Source: Planctomycetota bacterium (GTDB taxonomy: Bacteria; Planctomycetota; Phycisphaerae; UBA1845; UTPLA1). Taken from it: a stretch of 64,000 bases of DNA. The DNA is taken from positions 1 through 64,000 of the forward strand of contig JAATGM010000047.1 in NCBI GenBank assembly GCA_015654675.1. Reading direction: 5' to 3'. The notes under the pieces are model-generated. The model ran no database searches. It worked only from the letters and a program-made list of their open reading frames with translations, and was not told where the DNA came from. Shown here one piece after another: positions 35,201 to 42,700 of this stretch. Both the position numbers and the translations under genes were made by a program. How positions within the stretch are numbered: position 1 is the first letter of the stretch; every line of letters begins with the position of its first letter.

Positions 35201-37633
35201 AGCGCGGTATCACCCTGCACCGGAAGCGCATCCGACCAGATGACGGTCACAATCATCGCGGCTCCGACGGCTAACGCAGGATCCGATCAGTCGAGCTGTG
35301 GCGCTGCTGCGGTAACGCTGGCTGGCTCGGCAACCAATGCCGCGAGTGTGGCCTGGTCGGGCGGAACGGGAACCTTCAATCCGAACAACACGACGCTGAA
35401 TGCTCAGTACACGCCGAGCGCAGCCGAAGTAACGGCTGGCACGGTCACGCTGACGCTGACCGCAACTGGTAATAGTCCCTGCGGCAACGCAGTTGACTCG
35501 ATGACGATCACAATCGTCGCCGCCGCGGCGGCCAATGCTGGCCCGGATCAGTCGAGCTGCGGCGCCGCCGCGGTAACGCTGGCCGGTTCAGCGACCAATG
35601 CCGCAAGCGTGGCCTGGTCGGGCGGAACGGGAACGTTCAATCCAAACAATACGACGCTCAATGCTCAGTACACGCCGAGCGCGGCCGAAGTAACGGCCGG
35701 CACAGTGACACTGACACTGACCGCAACGGGCAACAGCCCGTGCGGCAACGCCGCCGACTCGATGACGATCACAATCGTCGCCGCCGCGACGGCGAATGCC
35801 GGCCCGGATCAGTCGAGCTGCGGCGCCGCCGCGGTAACGCTGGCCGGTTCAGCGACCAATGCCGCGAGCGTGGCCTGGTCAGGCGGAGCGGGAACCTTCA
35901 ATCCGAACAACACGACGCTCAATGCTCAGTACACGCCGAGCGCGGCCGAAGTGACGGCTGGAACCGTAACGCTGACGCTGACCGCAACGGGCAACAGCCC
36001 CTGCGGCAACGCGGCTGATTCGACGACGATCACGATCGTCGCCGCCGCGACGGCGAATGCCGGCCCGGATCAGTCGAGCTGCGGCGGTGCCGCGGTGACG
36101 CTGGCCGGCTCGGCCACGCACATGTCCGGCGTGACCTGGTCAGGCGGAGCGGGAACCTTCAATCCGAACAACACGACGCTCAATGCTCAGTACACGCCGA
36201 GCGCGGCCGAAGTAACGGCCGGAACCGTAACGCTGACATTGACCGCCACCGGCAATCCGCCCTGTGGCAATGCAGTTGATTCAATGACGATCACGATCCA
36301 GGGCGTCCCGACAGTGAACGCCGGCACCGACCAGTCGGTCTGCGCGGGCAACCCGGTGACGCTGGCCGGCTCGGCCAGCAACGCGACCGGCGTGGCCTGG
36401 TCGGGTGGAACGGGAACCTTCAATCCGAACAATACGACGCTGAACGCTCAGTACACACCCAGCCCGACCGAAGTGACGGCCGGCACGGTCACCCTGACGC
36501 TCAGCGGCAACGCGATCTCGCCCTGCTCAGGCAGCGCGTCGGACTCGATGACGATCACCATCGTCGCAGCCCCGACGGCCGAAGCCGGTAGCAATCAGAC
36601 CATCTGCGGCGGCGGCAGCGTAACCCTGGCCGGCTCGACGACGAACGCGGTTAGCGCGAGCTGGTCGGGCGGATCGGGCACTTTCGTTCCGAACGCGTCG
36701 GCATTGAATGCCCAGTACACCCCCAGCGCCGCCGAGATCGCCGCCGGCACGGTGACCCTGACGCTCACCGCCACGGGCAACAGCCCCTGTGGCACGGCGG
36801 TGGACACGATGACGATTACGATTCAGGCCTGCCTGACGGTGAACATCGATATCCCGGGCCTCATCGGCTCCGCCTCGGAGGGCGGTCATGTAGCCGATCG
36901 CAGCGTTGAGTTCGTGCTGACCGCCTGTCCGGCCACGACGGAAACGCGGAATCAGACCGTTTCGTTTACTCGGACCGGTTCAAGCGGCACAGCCCAGATC
37001 CAACTGACCAATATCAATCCAACGACCAGTTGGCTCAGCGTCCGCGAAGCTCACACGCTGCGGAAGCTCGCGGCCGTCGATCTTTCAGGCGACGCGAACG
37101 ACACCGTCAGCGTGAGTCTGAAATCCGGCGATTTCCAGACGTCATCCATCAACCAGGATGGCGTGGTCGATATTGTCGACTTCTCAATTCTCGCCTCGCG
37201 CTGGAACACGGTTGTATCGGACTGCGGATCGGGCGATCCGGAGGATTGCTCGCTCGGCGCTGATGCCAACGGCGACGGCATCCAGAATACGGTGGACTTC
37301 ACCGCGATCCAGATCAATTATTTCCAAACCAGCGACGCCCAGGACAACTGCCCGCCTCCGCTGCACGACAAGCCGGGCGGAACGCGGCCAACCGGGCCGT
37401 CGCGACCTATTTCAGTCTCGGGGGGAGTGACTCAGCGCGGAAGGAGTTCCGTGCCGGTCCTGGAGCTCTCAGCATTTGTCAGCCGCGTGGGTCGCGCCGA
37501 CCTCACGGGCGACGGCGTCGTCGATGCTCGCGATGTGCGGGCATTCGCGCGTGCGAACGGCCTCGTACTCAGGCCGGAATTTGAAGCGAAACTGGGACCG
37601 ATCGCGACCGATCGGCCGGCGGCCGGAAACTAA
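32201..37633 (+). CDS. Giant secreted repeat protein: cohesin-like head, 16 PKD/Ig-like repeats, shared dockerin-like end
   Basis: The 1810-residue protein starts at ATG 32201 with AAGGAG 5-8 bases upstream and a signal peptide (LTALLCLGSAGSLLAATG). Residues about 28-175 are cohesin-like (VSIQVASLSDAVNGAQARIS). Four repeats of 80 residues follow (YSWTGPNSF, GTYTLTVTDSNGCQ), then twelve of 87-88 residues (NAGPDQSSCGAAAVTLAG, AEVTAGTVTLTLTATGNSPC). Each repeat has two Cys, probably one disulfide. Residues about 1545-1810 are the C-terminal module shared with the genes at 25.2 and 39.7 kb, with dockerin-like motifs. There is no catalytic domain. It looks like a long stalk or fibre carrying a cohesin-like tip, so it could display or collect dockerin-bearing partners. 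That role is inferred. Confidence 0.85.
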   Translation: MPGRSHTIAKLTALLCLGSAGSLLAATGEIRVRTGNEPAAACLASPNSIGVSIQVASLSDAVNGAQARISYNTSLLTLNIGSSTAAPGWTIVALTDASGLVTCAAINNGGSVGPGAGPFTVANLVFSATAAQGSSSIAFQPDDGLFVTKLTTAGNDPTTISGANLTKSPSGLIVVNSPTATASSNSPVCSGATLSLTGGPNGMSGYSWSGPNSFSSIMQSPSISNVTPAAAGTYTLTVTDSNGCQKTAQTTVTINTSPTATASSNSPLCAGGTLNLLGGPGGMTSYSWTGPNSFTSIAQNPTITNATGAASGTYTLTVTDSNGCQGTAQTSVTINPNPTATASSNSPVCAGGTLNLLGGPGGMTGYSWTGPNSFASSDRNPSIPAVTGAASGTYTLTVTDSNGCQGTAQTSVTINSNPTATASSNSPVCTGGTLNLIGGPGGMTSYSWTGPNSFTSISQSPSISNVSAAAAGTYTLTVTDSNGCQGSAQTSVSTVAAATANAGPDQSSCGAAAVTLAGSATNAAGVAWSGGTGSFNPSNTTLNPQYTPSPAEVTAGTVTLTLTATGNSPCGNAVDSMTITIVGAPTANAGPDQSSCGAAAVTLAGSATNAASVAWSGGTGTFTPNNTTLNAQYTPSAAEVTAGTVTLTLTATGNSPCGNAADSMTITIVAVATANAGPDQSSCGAAAVTLAGSATNAASVAWSGGAGSFNPNNTTLNAQYTPSAAEVTAGTVTLTLTATGNSPCGNAVDSMTITIVAAATSNAGPDQSSCGAAAVTLAGSATNAAGVAWSGGAGSFNPNNTTLNAQYTPSAAEVTAGTVTLTLTATGNSPCGNAVDSMTITIQGVPTVNAGTDQSVCAGNSVTLAGSASNATGVAWSGGAGTFNPNNTTLNAQYTPSPAEVTAGTVTLTLSGNAISPCSGSASDQLTITITTTASANAGPDQSICAGSTVQLAGTASNPAGASWSGGSGTFNPDNTTLNAVYTPSPAEVVAGTVTLTLTVSAVSPCTGSASDQMTVTIIAAPTANAGSDQSSCGAAAVTLAGSATNAASVAWSGGTGTFNPNNTTLNAQYTPSAAEVTAGTVTLTLTATGNSPCGNAVDSMTITIVAAAAANAGPDQSSCGAAAVTLAGSATNAASVAWSGGTGTFNPNNTTLNAQYTPSAAEVTAGTVTLTLTATGNSPCGNAADSMTITIVAAATANAGPDQSSCGAAAVTLAGSATNAASVAWSGGAGTFNPNNTTLNAQYTPSAAEVTAGTVTLTLTATGNSPCGNAADSTTITIVAAATANAGPDQSSCGGAAVTLAGSATHMSGVTWSGGAGTFNPNNTTLNAQYTPSAAEVTAGTVTLTLTATGNPPCGNAVDSMTITIQGVPTVNAGTDQSVCAGNPVTLAGSASNATGVAWSGGTGTFNPNNTTLNAQYTPSPTEVTAGTVTLTLSGNAISPCSGSASDSMTITIVAAPTAEAGSNQTICGGGSVTLAGSTTNAVSASWSGGSGTFVPNASALNAQYTPSAAEIAAGTVTLTLTATGNSPCGTAVDTMTITIQACLTVNIDIPGLIGSASEGGHVADRSVEFVLTACPATTETRNQTVSFTRTGSSGTAQIQLTNINPTTSWLSVREAHTLRKLAAVDLSGDANDTVSVSLKSGDFQTSSINQDGVVDIVDFSILASRWNTVVSDCGSGDPEDCSLGADANGDGIQNTVDFTAIQINYFQTSDAQDNCPPPLHDKPGGTRPTGPSRPISVSGGVTQRGRSSVPVLELSAFVSRVGRADLTGDGVVDARDVRAFARANGLVLRPEFEAKLGPIATDRPAAGN
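32729..33688 (+). repeat. Four tandem 240-bp repeats (80 aa, Ig/PKD-like)
   Basis: Anchors GCATCCAGCAACAG or close variants recur at 32746, 32986, 33226 and 33466, exactly 240 bases apart. Each codes for one Ig/PKD-like unit with a conserved SSNSPVC opening and a TVTDSNGCQ closing. The bases differ mostly at third positions. Confidence 0.85.
33689..36829 (+). repeat. Twelve tandem 261/264-bp repeats (87-88 aa)
   Basis: The anchor TCGAGCTG recurs at 33719, 33980, 34241, 34502, 35291, 35552, 35813 and 36074, spaced 261 bases. Four diverged units fill the rest: two of type B (NAGTDQSVCAGN), one type C at 34.99-35.26 kb and one final type D. Order: A A A A B C A A A A B D, so a five-unit block of about 1.3 kb looks duplicated. 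Copy number may vary between strains and could be misassembled. Confidence 0.88.
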
Positions 37634-37645
37634 AGGGCGAATGAC

Positions 37646-38821
37646 GTGAGAAAACGCATACTCTTTGCGATCGTTTCAATGCTGACCCTGGCCGGTCCCG
37701 GCGCCATTTCGGCGCTCGGGCAGGCTCAGATCAGCGGCCAGCTTTCGTCGGCCACCGCCGCCCCGAACGGATCGGCCACCCTGCGCCTGTTCCTGAGCAA
37801 CGCGTCCAACGTGCGCGCCTACCAGACGCGCATCTCGATCACGCGCACCTCGGGAACCGGTACGGTCAGCGTGACCTGTCCCGGCGGCATCTCGATCGAC
37901 CAGGCCCGCGCCGACTATCTGTTCCTCGGGCAGTCGGGTCAGTTTCCGGCCATCAACTGTCCGCAGCTCCTGGCCGCCTGCTCGCTGCTCTCGGGCGGCG
38001 TGTCGACCGGTGGCGGTCAGAAATACCTCTCCGAATACACACTAAGTGTCTCCAATGACGCGATCTCCGGCAGTACGTTCGAAATGGCCATTCTGGCCGC
38101 GCCGGCCTCTGCTTTGATCGATTCGTCGAGCAATGCCATCCCGTTCACGGTCGCCGCGCCAACCGTCCTCACAATTGTCGGCCCCAAGCTGACATTCGTG
38201 AGTGATATCTGCTCCGAATGCGTCCGCGCTCCCGGAACGGCTCAGGTCGCGCTCAAAGTTTCGCAGCTCACCTCTGCCATCAACGGCGTGCAGGCCCTCT
38301 TCGCCTACAACCCGTCAGTCATGACGTTGTCGTCTGTCACGCCCGGCGACGGAGCCGGCTCACCCTGGGATCCCGCGATGATCGTCGCGGTTCAGGACAA
38401 CGCCGGCATCGCAACGGTCGCCCTCGTGCTAAACGGCGGACAGTCAATCGCCGACGCGACGGTGGCCACGCTGCATTTCACCGCCGCCGGGTCCGGAACC
38501 ACCGACGTCAATTTCCGGCCGGACGACCCACCGCAGTTCACCAAGGTAACAGTGGCGTCCAACAACAGCACCATTCTGCCGGCCAAGGAGGGCTCCGGCT
38601 CGATCATCGTGGGAACGCGTTCAAAGGGTGATGTGAACGGTGATGGCCTGCGGAATGGCGACGACGTGCAATCATTCGTCGTCGTGCTGTTCTCGCCCGG
38701 GACTGCGCCGCCAGCCGAGCGCTGCGCCGCCGACATGAGCGGCGACGGCAATGTCCAACCCATCCCGGACGTACCGCTGTTTATCGATTGTTTGTTAACG
38801 GGGAATTGTACATGCCCGTAA
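37646..38821 (+). CDS. Secreted protein with two cohesin-like domains and a dockerin-like end
   Basis: The 391-residue protein has a signal peptide (ILFAIVSMLTLAGPGAISAL). Residues about 28-180 hold a domain closely similar to the one before the C-terminal module of the 25.2-kb giant (NVRAYQTRISIT, VTCPGGISIDQARADYLF, KYLSEYTLSVSNDAISGSTF). Residues about 185-320 are a second cohesin-like domain (VALKVSQLTSAINGVQALFA). The end is dockerin-like (GDVNGDGLRNGDDVQSFVVV and DMSGDGNVQPIPDVPLFIDC). GTG 37646 lies 12 bases after the previous stop. It carries both halves of a cohesin-dockerin pair, so it could be an adaptor of the extracellular assembly. Carbohydrate binding is an alternative. Confidence 0.82.
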   Translation: MRKRILFAIVSMLTLAGPGAISALGQAQISGQLSSATAAPNGSATLRLFLSNASNVRAYQTRISITRTSGTGTVSVTCPGGISIDQARADYLFLGQSGQFPAINCPQLLAACSLLSGGVSTGGGQKYLSEYTLSVSNDAISGSTFEMAILAAPASALIDSSSNAIPFTVAAPTVLTIVGPKLTFVSDICSECVRAPGTAQVALKVSQLTSAINGVQALFAYNPSVMTLSSVTPGDGAGSPWDPAMIVAVQDNAGIATVALVLNGGQSIADATVATLHFTAAGSGTTDVNFRPDDPPQFTKVTVASNNSTILPAKEGSGSIIVGTRSKGDVNGDGLRNGDDVQSFVVVLFSPGTAPPAERCAADMSGDGNVQPIPDVPLFIDCLLTGNCTCP

Positions 38822-38885
38822 GCACACATTCAGAGATGTTTTCCGGCCCGCGCCGATGGGCGCGCAGCCATTGGAGGTGGATGTG

Positions 38886-39614
38886 ATGCTGAATCGTCGA
38901 ATTCTCTCGGCCGCAGTCGCGGTCATTTCGCTTGCAGCGCCCGCGCTGGCCGGCGTAAATCTGGAGTTCCGGGCCGCGTCGCAGGTGGCCCGCATCAACG
39001 ACACGGTCTCGGTCGGGCTCTACGCGGTCTATACCGGATCAGGATCGAGCAACATTTCGGCCATGGACGTCCTGCTTCAGTGGGACGCCACGAAAATCCA
39101 ATTGCTCGGCAATGTAAACAACGGCCCCTATTCGTGGCTGCAATCCAATTTTCCACCGGATAGCGGCCTCGACGGCCTGAACAACACCTTTGCTGACGGC
39201 AACGCGAAATACACCGCGCTGGCGAATTTTTCGGCCACGGCACAGGCCATTCCGGCCGGCCTGCTCGTGACGACCTTGCAGTTCAAGGCCCTCGCCGCGA
39301 CGCCCGGCACGACCATTTCAATTCCCCTGACGCTCGGCGCGAACTCGCGCACGGCCGTCTATGGCAATGCGTTCCCGGGCGAAGACATCACGGGCACGCG
39401 CGGCACGGCGAACGTCGCGGTCTGCGCCCTGGCCGCCAATGGCGACATGAACGCCAGCGGAACGACCAACGGTGACGACGTGCAGGCCTTCGTCGCGGCC
39501 CTGTCGGCAAGCTCGACCCTCGCGGTCGACGTCTGCCCCGGCGACTTCAGCGGAAATCATGTGATTGACTCGGCCGACGTGCCGGGAATGGTGGCGGCGC
39601 TGCTCGGGCTATAG
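38886..39614 (+). CDS. Small secreted cohesin-like/dockerin-like protein
   Basis: The 242-residue protein is started at ATG 38886, 8 bases after GGAGG, giving a compact signal peptide (ILSAAVAVISLAAPALA). Residues about 24-170 are cohesin-like (DTVSVGLYAVYTGSG, MDVLLQWDATKIQLLG, VTTLQFKALAATPGT). The end has dockerin-like motifs (NGDMNASGTTNGDDVQAFVA and GDFSGNHVIDSADVPGMVAA). It follows the previous gene by 64 bases. As the smallest member of the cluster it may be a connector between larger proteins. The frame is also open from ATG 38856, but that start lacks a ribosome site. Confidence 0.8.
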   Translation: MLNRRILSAAVAVISLAAPALAGVNLEFRAASQVARINDTVSVGLYAVYTGSGSSNISAMDVLLQWDATKIQLLGNVNNGPYSWLQSNFPPDSGLDGLNNTFADGNAKYTALANFSATAQAIPAGLLVTTLQFKALAATPGTTISIPLTLGANSRTAVYGNAFPGEDITGTRGTANVAVCALAANGDMNASGTTNGDDVQAFVAALSASSTLAVDVCPGDFSGNHVIDSADVPGMVAALLGL

Positions 39615-39659
39615 GCAAGCGGCCGCTGTCGCGGTGTATAGGAAAAAGGACATGGCGGA

Positions 39660-39683
39660 TCGTCATCCTTCTCAGGATGACGA
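39660..39683 (+). promoter_or_regulatory. 9-bp stem-loop ahead of the largest gene
   Basis: TCGTCATCC (39660-39668) and GGATGACGA (39675-39683) pair perfectly around TTCTCA. The hairpin ends 24 bases before the ATG of the 3337-residue gene. It could be an RNA processing or stability element, or a weak terminator that sets the ratio of upstream to downstream products. No U-run follows directly. Confidence 0.45.
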
Positions 39684-39707
39684 ACGTCGTTTGGAAGAGG
39701 AAAGCCC

Positions 39708-42700
39708 ATGAAGCGCGCACACGTCCATCTGGCCTGCCTTCTCGCGGGATGTCTCGCGACCGCCGCGGCACAGGGGCAGACCGCCCTCCAGTTCAACGGC
39801 ACAAATCAGTATGTCACCATGGGGACTGCCTCCGGTCTCGGCACCGCCACCTTCACACTTGAGTGCTGGTTCAAACGCGCGAGTGCGTCGGGCAACGCCG
39901 GCTTGGGGACGGTGACGGGTGGAAACGGATTCAACGGAAGCATTATCCCGCTGGTATCGAAGGGCCGCGGCGAAGCCGACGCGACCAACGTCGATTGCAA
40001 CTACATCCTGGGAATACAGACCACAAGCAACCTGCTGGTTGCCGATTTCGAAGAAGCCGGCACCGGCCCGAATCCGGGCCTCAATCACCCGATTTGCGGC
40101 TCCACTGCCATAGCGGACACAAACTGGCACCACGCCGCCGCCACCTACAGCACCGCAGCGGGATGGAGTCTCTATCTCGATGGAGTCGCTCAGACCGTCG
40201 CGACCGCTTGCACGAATTGCCAGACAACCGCTCCGAACAACTGCCTCGTCAGCCCCGGTGTTGCTCCTAGAAGCGACAGCATTCAGCACTTCGGTATCGC
40301 CAGTGCTTTGACCTCGACCGGCGTGGCCGATGGGTTCTTCAACGGCTCGATCGACGAGGTTCGCGTCTGGAACGTCGTTCGTACCCTGGCCGAAATCCAA
40401 GGAGCTATGAACCAGCAGCTGACGTCCGGTACCGGACTCATCGGCCGTTGGGGATTCAACGATGGGTCCGGATCTTCCGCCACAAATTCAATCGCTGGAT
40501 CGCCGGCCGGCACGCTGACCAACACCCCGACCTGGGTCACAGGCGCGCCCGCGCTCAACAATCAGCCGCCCAATCAACCGACGCTCGTGACTCCCGCAAA
40601 TGGGGCGTCGGGCGTGAGTACGTCGCCGACTCTGACCGTCAACGTAACCGACCCCGAAAGCAACCCGATGACGGTGACGTTCTTTGGTCGGGCGAACACC
40701 ATTCCGCCGCCCGGGCCGGACTTCAGCATCATCGCTCTACCCGATACGCAGTTTTATGCCTGCGGCGTGCCCTGCAGCTCGGACAACGGATTGCTCAACG
40801 CCCAGCTTCAGTGGATCGTGGACAACAAGGCCAGCCGCAACATTGCCTTCGTGACCCAACTTGGCGATTGCGTGGAGCACGGGAACGACGGCAACGCCAA
40901 TGGCGTCAACGCCGAGTGGGATGTGGCCAATGCCGCCTATCAGCTGATCGAGAACCCCGCGACGACCCTGCTCACCTACGGCATCCCCTTTGGCATCGCA
41001 GTCGGCAACCACGACCAGACCCCGATCAACTCGCCGCGCAACGGCTCCGACGAAGGCGCCACGACCACGCGATACAACAACACCTTCGGCGTCAGTCGAT
41101 TTCTCGGCCGATCCTACTACGGCGGGCGATACGATTTCGGCGCACCGGCCTCCTACCCCAACAACAACGACAACCACTATGAGCTGTTCAGCGCCAGCGG
41201 GCTGGATTTCATCATCATCCATCTTGAGTACGACGACACGGCCAACACCACGCGCACGGCGGTGCTGAATTGGGCGAACGGATTGCTTCAGACCCACAGC
41301 AATCGCCGCGCCATCATCACCTCGCACTACATCCTCAATCCGGACGGAACATTTGGAAATCAGGGACAGGCCATTTACGACGCCCTGAAGGGAAACGCCA
41401 ATCTCTTCCTGATGCTGTGCGGACACCTCGACCAGGCCAATCGCCGCTCCGATACCTTCGGCGGCAACACCGTGAACACGCTCCTGTCCGACTACCAGTC
41501 TCGCCCGACTGGCGGTCGCGGCTGGATGCGCCGCCTGCTCTTCTCGCCGGCCAACAACACCATTCACGTTGAGACGTTTTCGCCGTGGGCAAACTATCCG
41601 ACAACTCCCAAACAGGAACAGCTGATCAATAGCCACGCCGACAACGCCGGCACCGCTCTCAACGATTTCACGCTGACCTATTCGATGAGCAACAGCGCAC
41701 CGGCGTTCGCTCAGATCGGCAGCACGCAGACCGGCGTGGCCAGCGGAAGCAATACAAGCGTGTCCTGGCCCGGCCTCACCGCCAATTTAATCTACGAATG
41801 GAAGGTGACCGTCTCGGACGGCACTTCGACCACCAACGGCCCAACTTGGAACTTCCAGACCCAGTGCACCGGCAACGCCGCCTGCGACGACGGCAACCCC
41901 TGCACGACCGACGTTTGCGATAACGGCGCTTGCACCCATACGAATAACACCAATAGTTGCAATGACGGGAACAACTGTACGACCGGCGATGTGTGCAGCG
42001 GAGGCGTCTGCGCGGGAACACCAACAAACTGCCTGCCCGGAACGAGCTGCAACCCGGCCAACGGTCTGTGCGAGTCGCAGCCGGTAACCGTCACATTCCA
42101 GCAGGGAACTGCCGGGTATTCGGGTGAAGTCGATACCTATATCGACGCCGGTGCGGCGACCGCGAATAACGGCGCGGCAGCAGCGCTGGTTGTCGATCTC
42201 GCGCCCAGTGTGAAACAGGCCCTGCTCCGATTTGGAAATCTCTTCGCGTCCGAGGGCGGCCCGATTCCAGCCGGTGCGACGATCATGTCTGCCACGCTGA
42301 CGGTAAACGTCGGCGCCGGGGCAGGTACTGTCCAGCAGGTCGGTTTCCATCGAATGAAAGCGGCATGGTCCGCCAGCGACAACTGGAACACGTTCGGCAC
42401 TACGCCGTGGAATTCCACCGCCGGCATCCAACTCGACAACGTCGAGGCGAATACCTCGCCGGATGCGTCCACCACCATTCCCGACGGCGTGAACGTCATC
42501 ACCGTGACATCGAGCGTGCAGGCATGGTACGCCAGTCCGTCAAGCAACTTTGGCTGGGTTCTGAACGAGACGGTTGATGATTCCGTGACGTTTGATTCCG
42601 CCGAGGGGGCGACCGTTGCCAACCGTCCCAAACTGACCGTGACCTATTTGCCGCCGCCGCCATGCCAGGTCAATGGCGATTGCAACGACGGTAACGCCTG

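Noticed and set aside
33689-36829. Regularly spaced direct repeats that could suggest a CRISPR array
   Set aside because: The units are 261-264 bases, run without spacers and stay in one long reading frame, so they are protein repeats.
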